Part shown: positions 22,946-32,109 of the stretch, in pieces
How the letters are laid out: every line of letters starts with the position of its first letter
How positions within the stretch are numbered: position 1 is the stretch's first letter
Origin: Vicia villosa
Taxonomy: Eukaryota; Streptophyta; Magnoliopsida; Fabales; Fabaceae
DNA: 64,000 nucleotides
Reading direction: 5' to 3'
NCBI RefSeq assembly: GCF_029867415.1
Contig: NW_026705208.1
Coordinates: 310,001 to 374,000 of the forward strand
Notes under the pieces: generated by a model
What the model saw: only the letters and a program-made list of their open reading frames with translations
Told to the model about the DNA's origin: nothing
Databases searched by the model: none
Translations under genes and position numbers: made by a program

Positions 22946-23655
22946 GGTCTCTCCGATACTGAAGAAGAATGGAAATGTTATCTCAATGACTCGGGATACA
23001 TATCTCAGGAAGAACCATATCCTCCTTCAGAGAAATCCAAAGGCAACGAAACTGAGCCTATTCCTGCAGAGGTCTGGGATACCTTGGGACAACCAAGTGG
23101 CAAATTTGATTATATGGTGAAATACACTGCACCTGAAAGTTCAAAGATTGCGATTGAAGACATCCAACCAACTGGATGGGGAGATTCCCTTGAATATAAT
23201 AGTCAACCAGAAGAGGCTTATCAGCCCTATCAATTTTCTCAGCAGCCTGAAATTACTGAAGGTTTCGGCTTCAACACATCTACCAAGGTTTATAATCCTG
23301 AAGGTGGTTATTATCACATAAATGCCATTTTTGAAGATGAAGGGGAAGATGGCCCCGCAGTTGACTCAGAAAGTGTCGCTGACAATGAGTCTCTTCATCC
23401 TGAAGACTGGGAAATACATCCTGAAAATTCTGAGGATTGTGACTCGTCTTATGCTCTTCAAGAAGTAGAAGAAGACCGTTTCAACTCTACAAAGAACAAG
23501 GTTGACAAACCAGGACCTTCAAATCCTGCTCGACCAGCGGTCAATGTCATTGCTGAACATAATTCTGAGGGGAATTTTCCTGAATACATAATACACAGAG
23601 GAGTTCGTTGCTACTGGAAAGCTGTCGACGTCCCGAATGTTGTTCGCCGCTCAAA
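22946..23655 (+). CDS. Acidic linker between protease and RT (exon 1 end)
   Basis: Reads in the gag-pro frame after the TAA at 22943-22945, with no other stop until 23657. The product is rich in E, D, P, Q and S (for example SLHPEDWEIHPENSEDCDSS) and has no recognised domain. A short ATG-started version begins at 23084. Its last two bases complete a codon with base 24006 if the predicted intron is removed, giving an unbroken reading into RT. This supports treating it as the middle of Gag-Pro-Pol rather than a separate gene. Confidence 0.75.
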
Positions 23656-24005
23656 GTAATCACCTCGCTGTTATTTTGACCTCCTGCCTTGCCCAAAGCA
23701 GAGAGATGTTTTATAGGGCTTTGCTTTTAAATGTTCCGCCCAAATAACTTTGTGTATAGGGCTTTGTTTTAAAAGTTTCCCTCTTTGTCCTGCCCAAGAC
23801 AAATGAGTTTGTGTTTAGGGCTTTGTTTCAAAAATGAATCATAAATAAAGTGTCATTTTGAATTCCCTACATTATATGTTTTATTTTTTGCTTTTTCTGG
23901 AAGTGGTAATCCTAAAAAACAAAAAAAAAAAAACTTTTCAAAAAAAATCTGCATACACTCTTGCATTCATAAATTTTCTGAAATAAATTAAAATCACATG
24001 TGCAG
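23656..24005 (+). other. Predicted Ogre intron (pro/pol)
   Basis: 350 bp. The donor AAA|GTAATC is at 23656 and the acceptor ACATGTGCAG|ATTT ends at 24005, preceded by AT-rich sequence with A/T runs. Removing it joins the linker to pol in frame. The stop of the unspliced frame (TAA, 23657-23659) lies within the donor. It contains three imperfect repeats of GCCCAAA...TAGGGCTTTG (23690-23830) and an AATAAA at 23844-23849. A regulated intron at this place is established for Ogre; these exact sites are my prediction. Confidence 0.75.
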
Positions 24006-27000
24006 ATTTACTATTGATAAACCCATTGAATGCAATAACCCTATGCCCTCTCCCAACTTTGAGTTTCCTGTGTTCGAAGCCGAAGAAGAGGAAGAAGAGG
24101 AGATCCCGGACGAGATCTCTCGATTACTTAAGCACGAGGAAAGAGCCATTCTGCCTCACAAAGAGCCTCTAGAAAAGATCAACTTGGGTTCTGAAGAAGA
24201 CAAAAAAGAAGTGACCATTGGATCGCTGCTTGATACTGATATCAAGAGTAAGTTGACAGACCTTCTCAAAGAATATGTTGACGTGTTTTCTTGGTCCTAC
24301 CAAGACATGCCTGGGTTGGATACCAATATTGTTCAGCATTACTTGCCATTGAAGCCAGAATGTCCGCCAGTTAAACAGAAATTGCGAAGGACTCACCCTG
24401 ATATGGCTAACAAGATCAAAGTGGAAGTTCAAAAGCAGCTCGAAGCAGATTTTCTAGTCACCTCTGAGTATCCTCAATGGTTGGCCAACATAGTGCCAGT
24501 TCCGAAGAAAGATGGCAAAGTCAGAATGTGTGTTGACTACCGTGACTTGAACAAGGCCACTCCAAAAGATGACTTTCCATTACCACATATTGACATGCTG
24601 GTTGATAACACCGCTAAATTCAACGTCTTTTCCTTCATGGACGGGTTCTCCGGTTATAAACAGATCAAGATGGCTCCTGAAGATATGGAGAAGATATCTT
24701 TCATCACCCCATGGGGTACCTTTTGCTACAAAGTGATGCCGTTTGGATTAAAGAATGCAGGCGCAACTTACCAAAGGGCAATGACTACTCTCTTTCATGA
24801 CATGATGCATAAAGAAATTGAAGTTTATGTGGACGACATGATAGCCAAGTCCAGCACAGAAGAAGAACATATTGAATACCTTTTGAAGTTGTTTCAACGC
24901 CTAAGGAAATATCAGATTCGCTTGAATCCTAACAAATGTACTTTTGGGGTTAGATCTGGAAAACTCTTGGGTTTCATTGTCAGCCAAAGAGGTATTGAAG
25001 TAGATCCCGACAAAGTCAGAGCTATTCAAGAGATGCCTGCACCAAAAACTGAAAAGCAAGTAAGAGGATTTCTCGGACGATTAAACTATATCTCCAGATT
25101 TATCTCTCAAATGACTGCTACCTGTGGGCCAATTTTCAAGCTTCTCCGCAAAGATCAAGGGGTTGTATGGACTGAAGATTGCCAGAAAACGTTCGACAGT
25201 ATCAAAGAGTACCTGTTAGAACCACCAATATTGATTCCTCCAGTTGAAGGAAGACCATTAATCATGTACCTTACTGTGTTAGAAGAATCCATGGGCTGTA
25301 TGCTTGGACAACAAGATGAAACCGGTAAGAAGGAGCATGCCATCTATTACTTGAGTAAGAAATTCACAGATTGTGAGTCTCGTTACTCCATGCTCGAAAA
25401 AACATGTTGTGCTTTGGCTTGGGCTTCAAAATGTCTCCGCCAGTACATGATCAACAATACTACCTGGTTAATCTCCAAAATGGATCCGATCAAGTATGTC
25501 TTTGAAAAGCCTGCCTTAACAGGAAGGATTGCCCGATGGCAAATGCTGTTATCCGAATATGACATTGAATACCGTGCTCAAAAAGCGGTCAAAGGAAGCA
25601 TTCTCGCCGATCACTTGGCGCATCAACCAATTAATGAATATCAATCTCTCAAGTTTGACTTTCCTGACGAAGATGTCATGTACTTGAAGATGAAATATTG
25701 TGACGAACCATTACCTGAAGAAGGTCCTGATCCTGGATCAAGATGGGGCCTAATTTTTGATGAAGCAGTAAACGCTTTTGGCAATGGAATTGGGGCAATC
25801 ATCATCACTCCCAAGGGTACTCATATCCCATTCTCTGCCAGACTGCTATTTGATTGTACCAACAACATCGCAGAATATGAAGCTTGTATCATGGGTCTCG
25901 AAGAAGCCATTGACTTAAGGATCAAGATCCTCGACATATATGGAGATTCAGCTCTCGTGATCAACCAAATCAAAGACAAGTGGGAAACTTACCACCCTGG
26001 CTTGATTCCTTACAGAGATTATGCAAGAAGTCTGTTGACTTTCTTCAACAAGGTTGAATTGCATCATATACCTCGAGATCAGAATCGAATGGAAGACGCC
26101 TTGGCTACTCTATCTTCCATGTTCAAAGTCAATCATTGGAACGATATGTCTACAGTCAGAATTACGCACCTTGAAAGGCCCGCCTATGTATTTGCAACTG
26201 AAGCAGTCATCGATGATAAACCGTGGTTTCACGACATCAAACGCTTCCTTCAAACTCAAGAGTACCCACTTGGGGCATCAAACAAAGATAAGAAAACTCT
26301 AAGGAGGCTTTCTGGCAGTTTCTTCCTGAATGGAGATGTGCTATACAAAAGAAACTTCGACATGGTTTTGCTCAGATGCGTGGATAGACACGAAGCAGAC
26401 ATGTTAATGCATGAAGTGCATGAAGGGTCCTTTGGAACTCATTCAAACGGGCATGCAATGTCCAAGAAGATCTTAAGAGCAGGATACTATTGGTTGACAA
26501 TGGAATCTGACTGTTATAAACACGTGAAGAGATGTCACAAGTGCCAGATCTACGCAGATAAGATCCATGTGCCACCAACTCTACTCAACGTTCTCTCATC
26601 TCCATGGCCTTTCTCCATGTGGGGTATCGACATGATCGGAATGATCGAACCGAAAGCTTCAAACGGTCATCGTTTCATCTTGGTAGCAATTGATTACTTC
26701 ACCAAATGGGTCGAAGCAGCATCTTACTCCAATGTTACAAGACAAGTGGTTGTGAGGTTTATCAAGAATAACATCATTTGCCGATATGGTATTCCCAGCA
26801 AGATCATTACTGACAATGGTTCAAATTTGAATAACAAAATGATGAAAGAATTATGTGAGGAATTCAAGATTGAGCATCATAACTCTTCTCCTTACAGACC
26901 AAAAATGAACGGCGCCGTTGAAGCTGCCAACAAGAACATTAAGAAGATCGTCCAGAAAATGGTCGTCACTTACAAAGACTGGCATGAAATGCTGCCATTT

Positions 27001-27471
27001 GCTTTACATGGGTACTGTACTTCAGTGCGTACTTCAACAGGGGCAACCCCTTTTTCTCTAGTATACGGCATGGAAGCTGTGCTCCCCGTAGAAGTTGAAA
27101 TCCCATCAATGAGAGTCCTTATGGAGACTAAGTTATCAGAGGCTGAATGGTGTCAAAGCAGATACGATCAGTTGAATTTAATCGAAGAAAAACGTATGAC
27201 TGCTCTATGCCATGGACAGTTATACCAAGCAAGGATGAAACAAGCCTTCAACAAAAAGGTTCGACCTCGTGAATTTCGAGAAGGCGACCTCGTGCTTAAA
27301 AAGATCTTGTCTTTTCAACCAGATTCTAGGGGCAAATGGTCTCCTAATTACGAAGGCCCGTATGTTGTCAAAAGAACATTTTCTGGCGGCGCCATGACTC
27401 TTGCAACCATGGATGGTGATGAACTCCCACATCCTGTGAATGCTGATGCAGTCAAGAAATACTTTGTCTAA
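23998..27471 (+). CDS. pol: Ogre Pol: RT, RNase H, archaeal-type RNase H, integrase
   Basis: 1157 aa as an ATG frame; the true start is probably exon 2 at 24006. RT spans about 130-345, with CVDYRDLNKATPK near 178 and the catalytic YVDDM (Asp 279-280). The standard RNase H-type domain is about 405-530 (HAIYYLSKKF). A second, archaeal-like RNase H spans about 583-705 (FDEAVNAFGNGIGA, then NNIAEYEACIMGL, then GDSALV), the dual arrangement typical of Tat/Ogre elements. Integrase: HHCC zinc finger about 790-850 (CHKCQIYAD), core with Asp in GIDMIG (about 877), Asp in TDNGSN (about 938) and Glu in GAVEAANKN (about 975). There is no chromodomain. No stop or shift is seen, so enzymes may still be functional if translated. 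Confidence 0.95.
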   Translation: MCRFTIDKPIECNNPMPSPNFEFPVFEAEEEEEEEIPDEISRLLKHEERAILPHKEPLEKINLGSEEDKKEVTIGSLLDTDIKSKLTDLLKEYVDVFSWSYQDMPGLDTNIVQHYLPLKPECPPVKQKLRRTHPDMANKIKVEVQKQLEADFLVTSEYPQWLANIVPVPKKDGKVRMCVDYRDLNKATPKDDFPLPHIDMLVDNTAKFNVFSFMDGFSGYKQIKMAPEDMEKISFITPWGTFCYKVMPFGLKNAGATYQRAMTTLFHDMMHKEIEVYVDDMIAKSSTEEEHIEYLLKLFQRLRKYQIRLNPNKCTFGVRSGKLLGFIVSQRGIEVDPDKVRAIQEMPAPKTEKQVRGFLGRLNYISRFISQMTATCGPIFKLLRKDQGVVWTEDCQKTFDSIKEYLLEPPILIPPVEGRPLIMYLTVLEESMGCMLGQQDETGKKEHAIYYLSKKFTDCESRYSMLEKTCCALAWASKCLRQYMINNTTWLISKMDPIKYVFEKPALTGRIARWQMLLSEYDIEYRAQKAVKGSILADHLAHQPINEYQSLKFDFPDEDVMYLKMKYCDEPLPEEGPDPGSRWGLIFDEAVNAFGNGIGAIIITPKGTHIPFSARLLFDCTNNIAEYEACIMGLEEAIDLRIKILDIYGDSALVINQIKDKWETYHPGLIPYRDYARSLLTFFNKVELHHIPRDQNRMEDALATLSSMFKVNHWNDMSTVRITHLERPAYVFATEAVIDDKPWFHDIKRFLQTQEYPLGASNKDKKTLRRLSGSFFLNGDVLYKRNFDMVLLRCVDRHEADMLMHEVHEGSFGTHSNGHAMSKKILRAGYYWLTMESDCYKHVKRCHKCQIYADKIHVPPTLLNVLSSPWPFSMWGIDMIGMIEPKASNGHRFILVAIDYFTKWVEAASYSNVTRQVVVRFIKNNIICRYGIPSKIITDNGSNLNNKMMKELCEEFKIEHHNSSPYRPKMNGAVEAANKNIKKIVQKMVVTYKDWHEMLPFALHGYCTSVRTSTGATPFSLVYGMEAVLPVEVEIPSMRVLMETKLSEAEWCQSRYDQLNLIEEKRMTALCHGQLYQARMKQAFNKKVRPREFREGDLVLKKILSFQPDSRGKWSPNYEGPYVVKRTFSGGAMTLATMDGDELPHPVNADAVKKYFV

Positions 27472-27493
27472 AAAATACAAAAGAACAGCTCGG

Positions 27494-27639
27494 TAAGTCG
27501 AAAACCCGCAAAGGGCGACTTAGGCAAAAATGAGCGTCTCGGTGGACTGAAAACCCGAAAGGGCGGTCCAGGCAAAAATTAAAGACAATAAACAGAAAAA
27601 ATTCATCCTAGTAGATTGAAAACCTAAAAGGGCAATCTA
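27494..27639 (+). other. Three post-pol stem-loops with covarying stems (Ogre1)
   Basis: Stems are TAAGTCG/CGACTTA (27494-27500 with 27516-27522), TGGACTG/CGGTCCA (27543-27549 with 27564-27570, one G-U) and TAGATTG/CAATCTA (27612-27618 with 27633-27639). Each encloses AAAACCYRMAAAGGG-like sequence and is followed by GGCAAAAAT. The first starts 23 bp after the pol stop codon. Equivalent structures are at 46044-46151 and 62121-62263. Confidence 0.75.
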
Positions 27640-28931
27640 GGCAAAAATTAAGGATTTATGACAAAGTAACTGCATCAGCCTGTACTTCGTCACCTGAATC
27701 GTCTTTTCCATCAAAGGATCTACGATCAAATCATCGCCAATCTGAAGCGACAAGCACAGTTGGAACTCAAAGTTGTTAGGTGGGAATAGTGGTTATTGCT
27801 TTCAATGTAGCCTTTTCCGCATAATTACCATTTCCAACTTTTGTAAATACTCCATGGAATCACGCCTTTAGCTGGTTACCATCCTATTAAATAAACTTGA
27901 GCCTTGTGCCCATTTGTTTGTAATCTCTAATTTCTTTTAGCTTGCAAAATGACGCTTTAATTGTGTTATTCACTTTTGAGAAAAAGAGAAAAAAAGTTTT
28001 AAATGAATTTACTTTCCTTTTTCAAAATAAAAGCGAAATTTTCCTTTGAGTTGTGAACAACAGAAGGAACATCAACAGTTATCTCCATAGGATGAATCAA
28101 AGATTATGATAGGAAAAGCTCTTCTATCCCCAGTGAAGAGGGTCTTTTATCCCCAGTGACGAAGATTTTTTTTATCTCCAGTGATGAAGTTCTTCCAACT
28201 CAATAAGAAAAGATGCTTATCTTCCCCAGAGAAGTTGAAAGCATGCAACACCATTCATCACCCGTGTTAGATACACCGTGTTGAAGAACATTAACCTAGT
28301 ATCTGGTTGTATTGCGGCGTTGGTCCGTCTCCAGTATATACTCTTTTGTCTGTCAGTATCGTCCGCATGCATGCTACATTCATCATTCATACATATTTGC
28401 ATCATTTATGCATTCTTGCATTTTTCAATGTTTGCTATAAAATCACTTGTTTAGGATATATCTATCCCAAAAAAAAAAGAGAGAAAAAAGGAAAAAATAA
28501 GTATGGGCGCGTCATCCCTCCAAGTAGGTTGTCACCCATAAGCAGAAAGAACATCTTCTTTCTCCAGTTCCCCACTGAGATCATTCCTCGTGGAAGAAGG
28601 TTGCTTTAGTTTCTCCTCTCAAAAACAAAGGAGAAAATCCCCATTGGAGTTCATTCCTCATGGTTACGAAGTCTTGTTTGACTGTTTCTTTCCAAAATCA
28701 TTCATGGATAGAACCCTGTCTTTACCAAAGATTCAAGTTCCGATTCCTCAAATAGAGTCGTGAAAAATAGACAATAAGCAATAGCCTCATCATCCGAGCA
28801 GCTTATGTCTCTTCCAAAAGATTTTTCCTCTCAAGGAAATCAATCATGAAGACCATTTGACAATCAGGGCCTTATTACTGTTCACAAGGCTGAATAACCA
28901 GTAATTTCCCTAGCAAAGTCTCCAGGATCAT
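27640..28931 (+). other. Ogre1 3' UTR, first part
   Basis: No coding sequence. Three to four imperfect copies of a TATCYCCAGTGAYGAAG unit lie at about 28110-28190. AATAAA-like sites occur near 27889 and 28030. Otherwise no structure is evident. Confidence 0.6.
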
Positions 28932-29176
28932 TTTATCACTCGGCTGATAAATGATCACGTCTTCAGAACCGCTATCATGAGGCTGGTAGTCGGTAACCTT
29001 TTTGTTCTGGTTATATTATTTAACATGTCTATCACCAGGCTGATAGTCGGTAATATTAACCGAACCTTTGAAACTCTTTTTACCTTGTCAAGTCTATCAC
29101 AATGCTGATAGTCGATAATATAGTTTCATACCTTTCACCTTCGCATTATTAAACAAGTCTATCCCCATGCTGATAG
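28932..29176 (+). repeat. Hairpin-forming dispersed repeat in the Ogre1 3' UTR
   Basis: Five units, the last four about 60 bp apart: TTTATCA/TGATAAA (28932-28951), CTATCA/TGGTAG (28972-28989), CTATCA/TGATAG (29029-29046), CTATCA/TGATAG (29094-29111) and CTATCC/TGATAG (29159-29176). Four are followed by TCGGTAA or TCGATRA. Unit 1 differs from the others in both arms yet still pairs. Confidence 0.7.
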
Positions 29177-29402
29177 TCGATGATGTCGATAGGTAAGCTT
29201 TTCTCACAAAGCTATCATTCCCCGGTGAAGCATACACTTGCTTTCCCGAAGAGAAAAAACGGAATCTCTTCCTAAAACGGATTGAGACATCCTTCCCAAT
29301 CTCTTTTCCCCAGCGGAGTCAGTTCTTGATATCCCCTCGGTAAAGATATCCTTGCATCATTCGCAATTTTGGTATCTTAGGTCCAAAATTTGCGTCTTCT
29401 GA

Positions 29403-29483
29403 TATTTAAGTCTCTTCCACCCTATCAAAACAAAGATTTTCAATCTTCATATCTTAGGTTGAAGAAACTTAAATAGGGGCATC
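29403..29483 (+). promoter_or_regulatory. Polypurine tract and adjoining long stem-loop (Ogre1)
   Basis: Arm TATTTAAGTCTCTTCCACC (29403-29421) pairs with GGTTGAAGAAACTTAAATA (29457-29475) at 17 of 19 positions. An inner AAGATT/AATCTT hairpin lies between. The 3' arm leads directly into the plus-strand primer region AAATAGGGGCA, three bases before the LTR. Ogre2 has the same arrangement at 57516-57598. Confidence 0.75.
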
Positions 29484-31067
29484 TGTCATACCCCAATTTT
29501 TGACCTAAGATACCACCTCATATCATCTGCATATGCATCATTTGCATCTCCAACAAATTGCATAGCCTGTGTTTGTTACTTGTGACTCAGCAGGATTTAA
29601 ACAAGAAATCACTCATCAGTACAAGCAACAATCAATTAGGGTTTTGTTCCCCCTTTATCTCAAATGAATCATCTTCATCAACAATCAACATTTGATCCTC
29701 AGAGATTCATTTCAACAAGCTCAAAGGCACTGAATCAACCAAATTAGGGTTTTGACTGAAGATAGCATACTCCTGACTTCTGCTCAGGATTTGACCCAAT
29801 GACTTGGGACATGACCTCAAGACCCCAAGTGCATCATTTTGACCTAATCCATTGGCTCAAGACATCTCCTACACAAGGATTGATCAACAGTGAAATTTCA
29901 AATCATCAGATTAGGGTTTTGAACTCTCAGGGACCAAAATCAGGGATCACATTTGGGAAACCCTAAAAATCCCCAGGAAGTCAATCAAAGGTTTCAATCA
30001 TCTTCAAATAATCCCTATGACAATATCCAGTGGAAATTGCATCTCAATTCAAGATCCACAGTCATCAATTTCATCAGGTCGACAATTAGGGTTTTTTGAC
30101 CTAATTCACTGAATAACTGACTTTTTAATCAGGACATGGTGCCACAACTCAAACCATGGCTCAATATCCTCTAATGCTTCAATATGATCCATTCATACCA
30201 TCCATTTGGTGAGGATAGCCTGTTTCATTTGAAATCTTCAGAAATGCGATTCGTTTGAAAAAGTCAACTGTACAAGATCACCATTGACTTTTGGGGAATT
30301 TTGGTCAACCATGACTTTTGAAGTTTTGAATCATCAATATATGATATATGAAGTCATTTGATCAAGAAAAATCAAGAAAATCAATCAAGAATCAAAAAGT
30401 CAAAAGTTTGACTTTCATACTTAGAAAATTTTCTAAGTGTTTTTCAATGGTTTTTTCCAAACTTTGGAAGGAAATTTCTCAAAATTTCACCTACAAACTG
30501 AAAAAAACTTCGAACATGAAAGTTGTAGATTTTGATCCAATAAACAACTTTGACACATATAATTTTTTTCCATAAGATCAACCATTTAAGAGATATGGAG
30601 CTTCAAAGTTGGCCTCTTTTGAAAATTTCACTTAAAATCTCATTTTTCTCAAAGTTCATGGATCTTTTTCACCTATTTCCTTAAAGGTCTTGAAGAAACT
30701 TCCAACTAGGGTTTTGAAGTACATAACATGAGCTTTCCAAAATGTCCAAGAGCATGAAAAAATATGGAGTGTAGCCATGGTTTTGAATTTTGACATTAGT
30801 GAACTTTTCACTTGAATTTTCACCATTTTTCACTAAGTTTCAAGACTACATGACCTATAATCCAAGCAATGATGCATAGAAGCAATAATTGAATGATATT
30901 TTCTGATTAGAAGATCAGAATGGAAGAGGATAAGAAGCTAAAGAAATAACCATGGTTAAGTCACTTTAACCATTTTGCATTAAATGTAAAGATTCCATTT
31001 TATCTCCAAATGCCAAATCACCATTCCTTGATCAACTTGCAAAGCTCTGAGTTCAGAATCCTTGGCC

Positions 31068-31075
31068 TATAAATA
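31068..31075 (+). promoter_or_regulatory. TATA box, Ogre1 3' LTR
   Basis: TATAAATA in the same context as 13593-13600. It could drive read-out transcription into the SIRE gag remnant. Confidence 0.65.
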
Positions 31076-32023
31076 GAGGTCCAAACTTCATTCAAATTCA
31101 CACCAAAACCTCATAAACATAGGTTTTCTCTTTCTTTCTTAGAATGCAAGTTTCATAGTTTTCAAAAGAGGTAAAATTCTCAACCTCTAAACCTTTGAAT
31201 TTCTAAGCAAAGTGATGCTTCTAACACTTCCCAAATACCATATGGAAGTTGTTTGAAACTTTGAAACCTTCCAAAAACATCAAAAACTCAGAATCACTAC
31301 CTCACTTCCCAAATATGCATAACCTTAGCCTCATCATGCCAAAATCAATTCCAGGTCAATTCTGCTCAAGCTAATCATCCAAACACATTCCATATACCAT
31401 ATGTGAACTATCCAAACACTCACACATGACCTGAAACATCTCCATCATCAAATTCGATTCACTCTTGAAGCTTCTGCAGATCGGGTACCATGGCCATGCT
31501 CAGATGAATTTTGGAAGTTCCAAGCATCCAGACACCTTCAATAATCATCATTGAAGCTATCCAGATCGATACAAAGCATCTGTAACACCTATATTGAAGA
31601 ATCAAATCTCCAGTTTTGTCGTTTTTGAGGTAAGAACACTTGAACTTCAAACTCTATGAATCATGCATCATAAATGAAATATTGCTTTGCCATCTTGTTT
31701 CTGCACTATCACTGATCATTAGCCCTCAATCAATTTCATAATTCATCAATCATACACGATTTCATGTTCAAATTCAGAATTAGGGTTCTTCAGGTTCATC
31801 CCAAAATTGATCACCTAAGAGTAAAAATAAATGAATTGTGAGGGTACCATCATGTTCTTCGTGAAAAACCGAGTGAGATAGACCCATCACTTGATCAAAA
31901 CAACACAGTTTTAGAGATTTTCAAATTTCAGTTGGGATTGTGTTCTTGGCGCGTTTTTTGGTTCAGAAGTTTCAAATATCAATTTCAAAATATAATTAAA
32001 TGGAAGCGTATGTATTACAAGCC

Positions 32024-32109
32024 ACAAGCGTGGCTCAGTTGGCAAGTGTTTTGGTTGGTGAGAGAGAGGGCGTGAGTTCAAACCCTGGCAAGACCAAACC
32101 ATTTTTTTT
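32024..32109 (+). other. tRNA-like Pol III module, 3' LTR copy
   Basis: A box at 32031-32042, B box at 32076-32085 and eight Ts at 32102-32109, all unchanged from the 5' LTR copy. One substitution is seen between B box and T run (GGCAAGACC for GGCAGGACC). Confidence 0.6.

Noticed and set aside
23084..23659. Separate acidic-protein gene
   Set aside because: It is in the gag-pro frame and joins pol in frame through the predicted intron, so it is better read as a linker of Gag-Pro-Pol.
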